Positions 37,601 to 50,915 of a stretch of 64,000 nucleotides of DNA are shown here, piece after piece. Under the pieces are notes generated by a model. It had not been told where the DNA came from and made no database searches. It saw nothing but the letters and a program-made list of their open reading frames with translations. Positions within the stretch are counted from its first letter, which is position 1, and each line of letters begins with the position of its first letter. Where the stretch lies: assembly GCF_900496995.4 (NCBI RefSeq), contig NC_044024.1, positions 20,152,698 through 20,216,697 on the forward strand. Reading direction: 5' to 3'. This stretch comes from Aquila chrysaetos chrysaetos. Taxonomy: Eukaryota > Chordata > Aves > Accipitriformes > Accipitridae. The translations under genes and the position numbers were made by a program.

Positions 37601-40600
37601 TTTAGTGAAGTTACTACATATCTGGATGAATAATACTTGTACCTACAATGTGCTGGAGTACTGCATAAAGCAAACAATGATTCATTCGCTTCTAATACAC
37701 CTTTTCTTAAATAGGATGATTCATATCAATACTTCCCTAGAGGAATGCACTGTATTTTTATTTGTTATCGAAACCAGACTGCAAGACCCAACAGAAGATC
37801 TTTTCAGTTTCTCTTAAGACAGAGCTCTGTAGGAGTTTGTGGTGTTGTTGAATAGAATACACAAATGAAAGCTGACAAAAAATTAAGTGCAGGTCTGATT
37901 TAGATTTTCAGCTGACAGAAATGCCATTTGCTTTTTTTCAGTAAAGACATACTACTGAATCAAGGATAAGAGATTCTGTGAGTTAGGCTTGAGAGAATGA
38001 AAAAAACCAAGACCATCTTACAAGTGCAGGCTGGGATTTAAGGAACAGAAGCACTAAGAACCTTTTGTTTGTCTGTTAATGTCCTACCACAGCTAAAGTA
38101 ACAATCAAATTGCTCAATGCCTCATCGCTAGTTGCTACAAGACGAAAATGCAGTGCACTCCAAGGGCTAGATGAGGCAGTGGGTCTGTGATTCCTTTCAC
38201 TTTTAATCTAGAAATATGGTTTATGGGAAGAACATACCTTGTATTCAGTTCTGTATCTAGATTTGAACACCACCAGGTCCATAATCTCTGTTCATAGTGT
38301 ACTTCTTTTTTTTTTTTTTTAATGTTCATCTTGCAGTCTTTTGGCAAGGTGTAATGCTCCTTTCAGTTATCTTTCCCAACTTGACAGTAATTTTTGCTTT
38401 GAGCTATTACTGATGATTCTGCCCAGTAAGCAAATCCTTCTACAAATAATAAACTGTTGTTAACAAAAAAAAAAGCGCAAAATCACTCTAAAAATGAAGA
38501 AGCAAAGCTTATTTTAAAATACTGTTTTGCTGAATATGCACTTTGTCTCCTGTTTGTACTGTCAGCTTTTCCCTATGCAATTCTCTACGTATAATCATGG
38601 CGTGATATTAACCTTGGAAAGATGTGTTATGGGAAAGGAATCAGGAACAGAGGACTGAGAGTGCATAATTAGAAGAATCATTTTTTCACAAAAGAAGCCA
38701 CTGTGATATCTAGTAACAAAAATAAATACATATTTGTCAAGCAAGGCTAGCCTCAGGTTTCACAGACTTGATGGCCAGAAGATTCTCTGTTGGTATAGCA
38801 GCAGAGATTGAGCAAGACCTTCTACTTTGTGAGTACCGGAGTTGTAAGACACAAGCAAACAGTTTAATTTCTGTAGCAGGAATTTGGAGATAGGATGTCA
38901 AAATTTTTAAGCTATTCCATGACACAAAAGAGATTGGGAATGTGGGGCAGGAGCTGATGGGCAGGGACACTAACATTTTTTGGCGCAAGCTAGCTAAATA
39001 AGTTTAGCTGTAGCACTAGGCTGCCCCTCAGCTGGTACACATCACAGCTTGGCTTTTCTTAAAACAGCAGTTGGTAGTCTCAGTGGAGAAGCCTAATACT
39101 GGGTGGATTTAAAGCCTCAGTCTGCCTTCTTCCCTACAAAAATAAGTATTTCCTCTGAAAGACCTTAGGGTATATTAGGAAGGTGATCTGAGACGCTAAC
39201 CTGGTTGTTATGCTTGCTGTGCCTGATCTGTGAGTAAAGAGAGGGTCTCGAGGATGTCTACGTGGTGCTATGCAGTGCAGAGAGAGCACAGGTCCCGAAA
39301 GCAGTATAGCTACATTAACAGAGCACTCTGCTCAGCTTACTAGGTCAACAGCCTTTGCAAAATAGCTGTATAGTTACTTTGCCCAAGATTGTGCTGTGTA
39401 AACATTCCCTATAACCTCCAGTTCCAGTATAGCATAGGTAGTGGCAGGTATTTCTGCAGTGCTCTACATTGTACTCTGGGCAAATCTTTGGTTTCAGAAA
39501 GTATTAATTAAGTATTAATATGTTGTTATTAGATAAAAAAACATGATAGTTCCATTGTAAACTGCCCAGCATTCCTGAGTTATTGTTATAATGGATGATT
39601 TGAGTCATCTTAAACAAGGGTAGGGTTCTATTTGGTAGAATAAATTGCCTAACTGAATTCCCTGACACCCCAGCTAGTCTGCTTTTGGCACCTGAACTAA
39701 CCCTATAGGACAGGTTTGAGTATTTCCATGACATATTTCAGCCTGCAGGTCGGAGATACCCTATCCTTTTGACGCCACTCTGATTTTATTAAACTACATG
39801 CCTTGTAACTGAGCAAAATAGGATAATAAAACATATAGAAAATATTCTAATTAACTTACGCATGTTCATGTTAAGCTTTTTCTGAGATTTTTTTGTTGAA
39901 TTCTCTTACCCTGAATGACTTCCTGCACTCTATCTTCAGTAGCTAGAATTGCTTTTTGTAAACTAATATGGCATTTTCAAAGTTCCCTGTCAGCCACCTA
40001 ACATTCAAGTGCAATGTACTGACTTATGCAAGATCCCAGCTGCTAACAGATGTGCAATAGTTATGGCTAAATGAAAGTCTGTCTTGGAAATCTGGCTTTG
40101 TGAATATGCAAGAGAAAGTATGCATAGTGTTTCTCTCTCTTAGGATAATAATCCTACTATATGGAAAACTGTATCAGACAAATTAATATATACTACTTAA
40201 AGAGTGGAGTAAGGTCACACAGTAATAAATATTATATATTCAGGAAAAGTCAGCTCAAGTTTTATCACAAATCTATTGGAATCTTTAAAGAAGTCACTGA
40301 GCAGGTGAAAGAGAAAAAAACAGTTAATACAGTCTACTTTTATTTGTAAAAGCCAATTTAAAAAATCACACCTGTCGAAGGCTCCCATAGAATTTAAACC
40401 ATCAGGGGTTAAGAGGGAAGATCCCCATTTGGGTGAATAAGTGGTTAAAGGATAGAGGAAGAATCAATGATCAGTTTTCACAGTGGGTTTTGTAGCTGTA
40501 AGAGTATGTAGCTCAGTGCAGTCTAGCCACCTGATTATTTATTCATTTTTTTTGAGTAGGTTTCACATATTTGTGAAAGACATGGCCTTTCTGAGATTTC

Positions 40601-43600
40601 AGTTTCTCAGACTGGGGGGAATTAGACTAGAATTTGGAAAAGAAGTACTACTCAAACTTTCCATCCTTAAATCCACAGAGGAAAACTGGCTCAAGCTGTT
40701 GCAGCAGTAGTAATTAAAGTATAATAAATGAAAAAACATTAGTTAATCCTATTTTTTTTCTTCCTTTCTAATGTTTCATGTTTATGAAACACACTAGGTC
40801 AGGCCAATGTAATAGGAGATTCAAAAATTTCAGCAATAGAAAAGTAAGAGTCAAATTTTAGCCTTACTCTAACTGTGATTTAGGAACATACATAAACATG
40901 AATAAAATTTTTAGTTGTGGATTGAATCAGTGTATTAGACCACTTTTTCAAAGAAACAGGATGAAGAATTGCAAGCACAGGAGAAAAATGTATCATCTTC
41001 TTTATTTGTACTACTATGGTGAGAGTCTCAATGAATAGTATATAGTATAATATCGAAAGAATACAAATTAAGAATGCCTTTATTAAACAATATTTGAGGC
41101 CAAAAGAAAGCTGTAAGATTTTTAAGGCCAACATTCCATTAAAAATAGCTGATACAGGTTTCTATTACTGTTTCCAAAATAAAAATGATAGTGACTACAT
41201 ATTGATTGATTTGGAATACCACTTCCACAATAGGAGAAATTTTGACTAACTAAATTCCTAAATTTACTGAAAGGATTCAAAACAAGACTCTAGTTTTATT
41301 TTAATATTCAGTTGCCTTCAGAAAATGTATCAAAATAGAGGAGATAAGCCATGGAGACAGGGAAATTGGTAAGCAGCCAGCTCCAGTACTAACACAAGTG
41401 GGTGCAAATAAACAAACGATCTAAGCAGTAAGTGGAAAGCCAGCTTGTGCTAGTGCCATACAACTAGACTACAGAAGCATGACATAAATGAAATTTTTGA
41501 AAAATCCAAAAAGCTGGCTGGCTAACCACTGTATGTTCTCTCTCCTGTGTTTTCCAACATCTTTTCACAGTTCATTTACTCATTAATTTAAAAATAATGG
41601 GATATAGAAGATGGTGCATGATTAAAATATTAGTGGCATTCATATAGTGATATTCTTTACTGAATGGCCTACTGAGGCTTTTGCTGTTTCAAAAGTCTGC
41701 TTAGGAAGCAAAACCTTCCTGATTTAACTTTTTATTCTTTCCTGGATACCATGGGTTATACCTGCAGTTGTGTGAATTGATCTAGTACTCCTGATTTTTT
41801 TTAAGAATTTACTCTCCTTGGTATGAACACATCTTTGGGAGAGAAATCTAGATAGCTGTAAGCCTGCTAAAGCTAAATCAATAGTCCCCCGTGTATTTTG
41901 ACATATCCTCTTCTTAAGCATAATATGTGACATATCAATAGTAACACTGATGGATTACTTTCCAAAGCATTTTAACAATTTTCATCTTCCATTTTATAGT
42001 TTTGTGATCCCATTCTCTAACATTAAAAACTAGATAATTTTTGCAGGTCATCAATTTATTTGTATGCCATTCTACTCATTCATACTTAATACTCAGACTT
42101 CAAGTATTGGTTTTGCTTGTGTGATCTGAAAGCGACATTGAAATTAATCTGATCTGAAAAGAAAAAAAGCTTTTCTCCAACATTTAGTTAAATATCTTTA
42201 AGTAATTACTAAGCCAAGTGGTTAAGAGTAAGGCATTTCCTACTGTACAAGAACTTACAAGACAATCCATGCATTACTAATTTACAGCCAAAATGCTACT
42301 TTACATTTATTGAATATTTTACAGAAAAAAGAAATCCATCAAGTGTACAAAATGTTACAAAAGGTGTTTTCACTGATAAGCAGGCCGAAAGAAACACCTG
42401 AAGTGCGTGTTGCTAGATATTTGTGCATTTCTTCCAGTATCACAGGTAGAGTTAGGTTTTCCCTGGCAGCAGGGCAATATCATTTGGTATTCAGCCATTA
42501 TCATTCTAAAGGTAGATGTGTGCTCATTAAAAATGATTCAGATTCATTACTTTGTGGCCATTCTTTTCAGACTCCAGCCAGCTGTTCAGTGCGGTAGCGT
42601 GTCTGTGTGTGGGAGAGGTGAAGTCAGGAGGGGGAAGAGGGAGTTGTGCGATTTCCCTTTAACTTTGGCATTGTAAACAGAGCTTGGTTCTGCATACTGA
42701 TTTCAGCAGGCAGCCAATGTCAACACTGACATTTTCAATCTCTTTCTTTTATGTCACATTAGTGGAAAGTGACCTGTTGTGTTTGTGGAAGCTCTGGAAT
42801 CCCGCAGGAGAAGGATCACTCAGCACCATGGCCATCTGCCAAGTACAACTTGTTCTGAAACACGGTGGTGCTGAGAAGTTGCATTATCAACTGAAATGCA
42901 ATGTCGGCTTAGCAGGAGATAGGTTAGACTGTTGATTAGCTGAGTTGTTATGACCAGCTTGCCCTCCAGGGTACATTCACCTCTGCTGCCTGGCCCTTCC
43001 CTTTTTCTTCTCCTTCCAACTTACGTGTTCTCTCTCTCGTACTCATCTTGGAGGTGGCTACTATAGAGTTCAAAATTACGCCTTGTTCTAGCACTGTACT
43101 GTATTCAGCATCAGTTCTGTACACTGGGAATGGAGGACCTTCATTTATGAGGAATTGTTTCTTAAACTGCTAAATTGTTCAGAAGTCAGATGGTTTGTTC
43201 CAGTGATAACAGATGCTAAAAGTATAAAAGACACTAATTTAAGTTTTAATTTTATTTCTGATATCCTATTTCTTTGGCCTGTTTTATGAAAGCAGAAGTC
43301 CTAATATAATCTCATACTCTAATAAGAATATGATAATAAATCCATCTAATCAATCAAGAATAATAAAATAGTTTAGCCAGTAGGAAAGGGAAGTAGCTTA
43401 AGTAAGTGTCTTGCAGATGGAAAAGACATATTGTGTGCTAAAAATACAAATGCATTTGTATTGTTCCAAGAATTCCTGATTAACAAGAACAAACTGAGAG
43501 CAGACTTACAGATGTAAGATTTACATCAGGACATCTTAACTTGAGTACTAGTAGGAAAGGAGGTACTTCAACCCACCGAAAAAAGTGCTTACTACAGAAA

Positions 43601-44480
43601 GATGATATAAAACAATTTGTCAGGCAGATCGGAGTCATCTGATCTTTGTCCAAAGCTCCTAGCATCTAAAACTTCTCATGGGCTTACTTTTATCTTCAGT
43701 CCTCAAATCTGTGACTGTACTTTGTAGAAAAAAAATGGACTGTATATACAGAACATAGACTTTTATCGCAGGGTGGGCAGTGAGACTCTTGCACCCAGTA
43801 CTTCCCTGCTGCATGGGGGACCACAGAAAATGGTGGCAGTGTGGAAAAGTGTAAACCCTCTCTATGACTGCACCGGGAGTCTGCGCTATATAGAGCTTGG
43901 CGGGCTTCACTGGAGGAGGGTGGAGCCTACCCTGCTTTCCCCTGTCCCTGATGGGAAGAGTTTGTGACTTGCAAAACCCGCTGAGGGACCCTCATCATCC
44001 TCTGCAGTCTCTGGTGCTGCAAGACTAGGGCTCCAGTGAGCTGAACACGTAGAAGGGAAAGATGGCAGCTGTGGCAGAGGGCAGCAGCAAAGAGTTGAGT
44101 GTATGTTGGTATGGTGTCTACGTGTAAAATAAATGAGTAAATATACTAGGATAAATTGGGTAAGGTAAGCAGATGGCTAAAAAACCTGGAGGTGAACAAA
44201 TCTATATTAAAAGTCAATATAAAATAACAGTACTGAACATGTGAAGTAGACTTTCAGAGCAAATAGAATGAGTATTTGTGTAATATGCAAATAAATGTGG
44301 TTTATACACATTTATGCATAATATAACCTTTAGGGCCCAGACAGAAGAGAAGAAAGGCCTAATCTGAAAAGAATGAGGCAGGTTGGTATGCCATTTTAAG
44401 GAAGAACTGATGGCCTCAGAATTGCTTGAAATAATTTTTACAGATTTTGGTTGAATGTCTGACTTAAAGCTTATGGAAAT
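31700..44480. other. Gene-free AT-rich DNA
   Basis: No open frame with a recognisable domain. Weak MIR-like fragments lie near 33.52-33.65 kb and perhaps 34.19-34.27 kb. A modestly GC-richer patch at 42.58-42.95 kb contains an 83-codon frame with no known similarity. Nothing else is recognised. Confidence 0.55.
33520..33650 (+). repeat. MIR-like SINE fragment
   Basis: It has a ggcagtgtaatgtaatg start, then aaatcacttaaactatcttt and gcctctgcttacttatgtgg. This follows the MIR order of a core, then caagtcacttaacctctctg, then cctcagtttcctcatctgta. Highly diverged. Confidence 0.5.
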
Positions 44481-44499
44481 TCACGTGACACAACATCCT

Positions 44500-45590
44500 T
44501 GTTTTTAAATTGGAGAGACATGGATTTGGCAGGTGGACCACTTGGTGGATAAGGAATTGTCTGGATGGTCACACTCAAAGAGTTGTGGTCAGTGGCTTGA
44601 TGTCCAAGTGGAGATGACTGACGAGTGGCATTCCTCAGGGTTCGGTATTGGGACCGGCGCTGTTTAACATCTTGGTCAGCCACACGGACCGTGGGATTGA
44701 GCGCACCCTCAGCAAGTCTGCCGATAACACCAAGCTGTGCGGTGCGGTCAATGTGCTGGAGGGAAGGGGTGCCATCCCGAGGGACCTTGACAGGCTTGAG
44801 AGGTGGGCCTGTGCGAACTTCATGAAGTTCAACAAGGCCAAGTGCAAGGTCCTGCACCTGAGCTGGGGCAATCCCAGGCACAAATACGGGCTGGGCGATG
44901 AGTGGATTGAGAGCAGCCCTGCGGAGAAGGACTTGGGGGTATTAGTGGATGAAAAACTGAATGTGACCTGTCAATGTGCGCTCACAGCCAAGAAAGCAAA
45001 TTGCATTCCGGGCTGCATCAAAAGAAGTGTGGCTAGCAGGTTGAGGGAGGTGATTCTGCACCTCTACTCTGCTCTGGTGAGACCCCACCTGCAGTACCGT
45101 GTCCAGATCTGGAGCCCCCAGCACAGGAATGACATGGACCTGCTCAATCAGAGGGCTGGAGCACCTCCCCTGTGAGGACAGGCTGAGAGAGTTGGGGTTG
45201 TTTAGCCTGAGAAGAGAAGGCTCCAGGGAGACCTTATAGCAGCCTTCCAGTACTTGCTGGGGGCCTACAGGAAAGATGGAGAGGGACTTTTGACAAGGGC
45301 ATGTAGTGATAGGACAAGGGGTAATGGCTTTAAAGTGAAAGAGGGTAGATTTAGATTAGATGTAAGGAAGAAGTTCTTCCCTGTGAGGGTGGTGAGGCAC
45401 TGGAACAGGTTGCCCGGAGAGGTTGTGGATGCCCCATCCCTGGCAGTGTTCAAGGCCAGGTTGGATGGGGCTTTGAGCAACCTGGTCTGGTGGAAGGTGT
45501 CCCTGCCCATGGCAGGGGGGTTGAACTAGATGATCCTTAAGGTCCCTTCTAACCCAAACCATTCTATGAGTCTATGCTTCTGTGAGTTTT
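44500..45590 (+). mobile_element. CR1 LINE, 5'-truncated 3' end (dead)
   Basis: The plus strand carries the C-terminal part of the CR1 reverse transcriptase, with stretches such as [31 protein letters not shown] and [11 protein letters not shown]. The CR1 3' UTR follows and ends with the typical cattctatgagtctatg repeats and no poly-A tail. The expected FADD catalytic motif reads SADN (44717-44728), and a short deletion near 45150 breaks the frame. Low divergence suggests a fairly young copy; 5' truncation is the normal form for CR1. Confidence 0.95.
44648..45175 (+). pseudogene. CR1 ORF2 reverse transcriptase remnant
   Basis: A 175-codon open stretch inside the CR1 copy covers the part of the RT domain from just before the catalytic motif to the C-terminal conserved region ([23 protein letters not shown]). 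The endonuclease and most of the fingers and palm are absent. The second catalytic Asp position of the DD pair is Asn (SADN), so the remnant could not polymerise even if expressed. Confidence 0.85.
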
Positions 45591-47644
45591 TTCACTGACT
45601 AAGCTAAGCATCATGTAGTACTGTTTGTTCACATTAGTGGCAAATACTAGATCATGAACTGTAGGTTTCAGTTTAAAAAATACCTTTGCATTGCTCAATT
45701 ATTTAATACTTTCTTAAATGAGGCAGTAAAAATGATGAAAAGAAGCTAGTAAGCTTTAAGCAATGTTAGCATATTTTTCGTACTGATTACATACAGTCTC
45801 TGTATGTCATTACATTATTATATGGATATGGTACATTCTCTACCAGAGATATCTTTTTGAGGATGCACATGTCTTGTTAATATGAGGAATATTGTCAGTG
45901 ATAGAAAGAATATCAAAGTAATAATTTTAAAGATTATCATAATTGTTGAATCCTGATCTGAATCCTAAATATTTACTTGTATCTGCACATTACTTTATAA
46001 AGGCAGGTAATTTGCAGTGTTGGAAACTTCAAAAAACACTGAAGATGACAATAGACATTTTTAAGAAGAACTAAGCAGCAGACCAACTGCAGCTGTCAAA
46101 GTCTGCAGGATTACAAAATTTGTTGTTTAAATTCAAGGACATCAAATGCAATAAGGATACAAACATATAGAACACTGAAATAGTAAAAGTGTTACACTTA
46201 ATTATTTTTGACCTATTGTGCAGTTTTTAACAGGCCATATAAAGTCTGCAGAACCTGCAGCACTAAAGACTATTTTTTAAGGCACATTGTAAACGGGTCG
46301 AACGTTGATTTTTCGGGGGACCTGTGGCTAGATATTACTTGTTAAAATCTCAAGCAAAGACACTGTATTCACCTGAGATTGTAAGGGTATATTTATTTTG
46401 TAGCTTTAAAATGTTGGCCTAATGTGCCCTGCTGAAAATTGAAAGCAGTGAACACATCTTTTGCAAGTGCTTTGTTCCACACTTATCAGAAATCTTATAA
46501 CAACACTGCTGTGATTTTGTATGTGTAAACACAATGGAAAATGCAATATTAATAAAGAACCATTTCAATTTAAAATTTTAAAGAATACATTTTGAAATGC
46601 AGTGTGGACTAAATGAGAATATAAATTGTAATATGTATCCAAATTAATTTTTATTTTCAAAATACTGATTCAAACAATAAAGTACAAAAATAAATCTAGC
46701 AGTCACAAATCCATTGTGTTTGCAAAAAGTGTGAGCTGACTCTGACAAAGTTTTAGTGAAGAATGGAATGTACAGAAAACCTTGAATTCTTCAGTTTCAT
46801 TTAGTTTCATTTGGCAGTGTCATGGATTTAGTTCATTAATTGTAGTCTTCTTAAATCATTGGAATGAGAATTTCTCTCAATCTTCCATAAAGTGTAATAC
46901 ACTCCACTTTGGGGTGTTCAGGGAATGTCTGTATAGCTCAAACACATGTACCCAGGATCATGTGCACAGAATCAGACCAGCCATGGGGTTTCTGGAAAAT
47001 AAAGTTTGAGCAAAAGGAGCACTTCATCAGGTCTGATTCTGCAGCCACACCCGGTGTGGAACTTTCCTTGAAGTCACGCACATTTTTATGAGATCTCTTG
47101 CCCTACTTTTGCAGACTCCAGAGACCTAGAGAAGCATCCAAACTTGCATGTGTTTGGATGAACTAACCCGTTTCATTTCTTAAGGACTCAAACTAGAGGG
47201 ACAGGATATTTCTGAATTATGGGAAGCTTATGTCTGAATTCAAATACTTATATAACATTGACTTACATTGTGTGTGGATAAAAAAATGCCTGTGATAGTG
47301 TCCTTAAAGCCAAATTCCCTCATGATCTTAGTCTTAAATTTTGATTGCCCTTGGGGAGTCATAAAAACACACTTGGTAAACTAAGGGAAGTCTCCAGAAA
47401 CACCCGGATTTACAGAGTCCTCCAATATGTCCTTGCAGACTTTCATGGTGATGATCAGTGATGTCTCTGCCGCCTGTATCACATATTCCACAGAGCAGCC
47501 TGCATTATCGCACCGTCTTGCCAAAACCCCTTGCATTGTAGTGTGTACAGTCTGGCAGTTACTGAGGTGACATTTGGAAACAATGCTGATATAATCCAAG
47601 AGTCTAGCCAAAGCCCATAGAAATCATTATATTTTGGGTTAAGC

Positions 47645-47705
47645 TTGAAACCATTTTGTGGTTTAGTTTCCAACCTGTAAAATGGAAAAAATACCACCTT
47701 TCTTC
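47645..47705 (+). repeat. MIR-like SINE fragment
   Basis: The stretch tttagtttccaacctgtaaa followed by atggaaaaaataccacc matches the central MIR motif (cagtttcccatctgtaaaat, then gggataataata). Only this part is recognisable. Confidence 0.4.
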
Positions 47706-50700
47706 CAGATTTCCTTCTGTCCTTCTTAGATTGTATGTTTTCTTGGGCAGGTATATTTGTCAAATATTATCTAGTATATTAACTGCACAGTACCTATGAA
47801 GATTTGAATTCCAATCTCAATTAGGTCTAGACTCTATGTATAATAAAAAATGATTTTACTAGGAGTAAGCTGTAATGTATTTACAAGCTTTATGTCTCTG
47901 TTCAGTCAAATACCAAGTTTCAACTCAAACTTTGAGAGTGTCATAACTGTACTGTGTGATTACTACACCCACTGTGATGTTCTTATCAGCAATCTTCATT
48001 GCAGTTAGTGTGCTTGCTTTATTTTTCAACTGTCTCTTTGATCCTTCTCCAAGCTTGCAGTTCTGTGACCATTTCTGTTTTTATACCCAAGAGCAAAAGC
48101 TAAACAGGAGGGATATGATTAAGGATTTAGCATAAACCTTTTAGATACTGTGTCATTAAAAGCAAAAAGCACTTCCCGTGAATCAGAACATTTACTCTAT
48201 TAAAATGGATAAAAGTACAATAGAATTCACAGATTTACTTAACATTTTTAAAGAAAAAAAATCCAGTTCTCTGTAGCGATAATGCCGTGGGAACTAAAAA
48301 AGAGCATTTTGTCTTGTTAATCACAGATGTTACTATACAAATTCTTATATCTAATCTACTTGGTACAAAACTGTATTATAATGATTAAATGCTAAAAGCT
48401 TTGTTTAAATAACAATAGGGTCATCTTGCAAGCTGATACCCTCCCATCTCACAGATAAAAAAGACAGAAATTGAAGTGTAGAAGCACAGCTCTTAATTGC
48501 AAAGAAGGTAAATTTTCAAAACTGAGTAAATATATGAGACCCCATCAGCATCGTTTTTCTCCAGCTTCCTACCGTTGATACTGTGATCTACCATGGCATT
48601 ACTCCAGTTTCATTGGGAATCACCTCTGTTGAGATCTTGACCTATTAACTGTGCTGTGCTGGCTTCATGCTGATATTCGTTAACAGAATCCAAATCTTTC
48701 CACCTTGCCAATGATGTTTAATTCATTACAGCCACACTGATACAGCAGAGGTAGCAGTCGTCTTACATATGTACAACTTCATAGCTAGACTTGTTTATGT
48801 TGTAAATTAGTAATTAAACTTAGTTGAATTTCTGAATGATCAACACTTCAAAAGTCAGCCTCTAACTACCTATGGTTGCTCTTAATTCAAAATATTGGCA
48901 TGTAAATTTAGACATCTCCCTTACTGTTTTTTTCTAAAAATACATTGCCATAAATCACTTTACCAGTCTGTCAAATGAAGGACTATAATACTTACCTTTT
49001 TTCAGCCTAAGCATAATTTGGGAAGCTTAACTAACACTCCACTGTGTTCTTTGTGTGACAGGTTTTTATTGGAGGTAAAAGCCCAAAGAAAGAGTTAAGG
49101 ATGAATCTGAGCGATTAAAAAAGCACCTTCTGTGGAAAGGACTGTAAATAAAGTAAGGGCATAAATGAACTTGCTCTGATTCCAGTCTTTTAGCTGCAAG
49201 GGGCCTCGAGCATACCACATGCTTTTTCACTTTTAGAGGCCCTCTACGTAATACAAATTAAAACCAGGGCATGCCTTTTCTTAGAACGTCTGCCAGGCAT
49301 TTTATTTTCATAGCTGTCAACTTTAAAATCATGCTTTCCTCTTACTGATGTTTTGATAGAGGTGAAAGAAAAGAGTGTGCAAGTGAACTCCTGATTACTT
49401 GAATGAAAAGTGTTAGTCATTTGGACCATTTTCCTTCTGTCCTGCAGGTTCCTGGCTGACCCTTTTACATGGAGGTGGGGGTGGGGAGCAACATCAGTCT
49501 AGACAGAAGAGGCCAACAACTAGTTGTCCACTCAGGTTTCAGATTATAAATGAATAGTGTTCAATTTCTCACAGATGTTTGGCAGTCGCTGTGCTTTCAC
49601 TCTAATCACAAGCAGGATTTCTTCTGCCTGAAGAATGCAGTGACCAATAGACATACATAGACTCATAGAATAATGATTCCATCTGCAGTGGTTTAGATTT
49701 ATCAACTAGAAAACAGTAAGTTTTTAAAAGTGAGATCACTAGGATTATAGTCTTACTAAATATATTAAATTATTCAGACCTGGCACATCTTCTTTTAAAG
49801 TTTGGGGGGGCTGAATGTTTGTTTCATGTAGAATGATATTTGTCAGTAGATTTGGTCCAGGGATCAATTTAGTCCTTTAAATCTAAAGTCAGACTGTATC
49901 TGTAAAGGCTGTTTAAGGATTAGGAAGAACGTAGAGTTAAAAACTATACGTATGCCCAGCCTACAAATAGAGTAATGTTTTAGTTTTCCCTGTGCCACCT
50001 AATTTTAAAAATGGTAATCTAAAAACTGAGGCATTAAATACAACACTCTTAATTTCTCTTTGGACACTCAGAGCTTCACAGTTGCCAATTACCATGTCAA
50101 ATTACCAAAAATGTTGTAACTCAAGTTTAAAAGCACATCTCTTTTTTTCCCCTGTATTAAAGAAGAATCTAATTTAACAGCTAGGTGTTTAAAGGCTTTG
50201 ATCTAGTCTGAACACAGGCAAAGGTCCAGGTTGTCTCTATCTTCTCCGAAATTATAAACCAAAAATAAATTCACTTACTGTTAACTGAAGTGAAAAAAAG
50301 GAAAGATAATACAGGTTGAACATTTTTTACTAAGTGTCAGAGTATCATAGAATTTGCACAGTAGGGTGGTCAACAAAAAATGATGCAAGAATGATGACAA
50401 CAAAAGCTGTCCAGTGGCAAACAGGATAGTGTACAAAGATAATATTCCAGCTTAAGCCTAGGATAAAGAAGTTTTACTCACTGTGTAACTACAACCTGAT
50501 ACTCTTCTGTTGCTGAGCACCCCGATGGCTCATTATAGTTGTTTATTTAGTTTATACTTCAAAATATACAATGAGAAAATTATGAGAAGCATATTACTTC
50601 CTGTAAAGTTATCCCAAATGTGAAAGAACCCAACCATCAAAGCCCTACTGTGTCCCTTAACAGGGACTCTGTTCTAAGAGATGTATTGGGCAATACAAAC

Positions 50701-50719
50701 ATAAACATTGCGCTTTAAA

Positions 50720-50915
50720 AAGGAAACAGAAAATGTAGGCTGAATAACAGGAAGAACTTTGTGACAGAGAGACCTATTAGATTGTGAAATAATAGTCTCC
50801 CAGAATAAGTGCTGGGAACAAAATCACTTGGAACATTCAGGAACTGATGAACAAAGTCTACTGGCAATACAAGGAAGGGGACCATCATGCCTTAGCAGAG
50901 CAAATGACTGCTTCT
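50720..50915 (+). repeat. Ancient CR1-like LINE 3' fragment
   Basis: The series aggaagaacttt, then a gattgtgaaataatagtctc stretch, then cacttggaacattcagga follows the order of conserved blocks in old amniote CR1/L3 3' ends (aggaagaactt, ...gaatctccttc, ...tttaagaacaggttggac). It is strongly diverged and lacks a clear 3' terminus. Confidence 0.45.

Noticed and set aside
42684-42935. 83-codon plus-strand frame in a slightly GC-richer patch
   Set aside because: No domain, no conserved motif and no clear promoter or splice context.
49655-49682. atagactcatagaataatga, similar to the CR1 3' terminus in reverse orientation
   Set aside because: Only about 20 bases match and the adjoining sequence shows no CR1 3' UTR. 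Chance in AT-rich DNA is likely.
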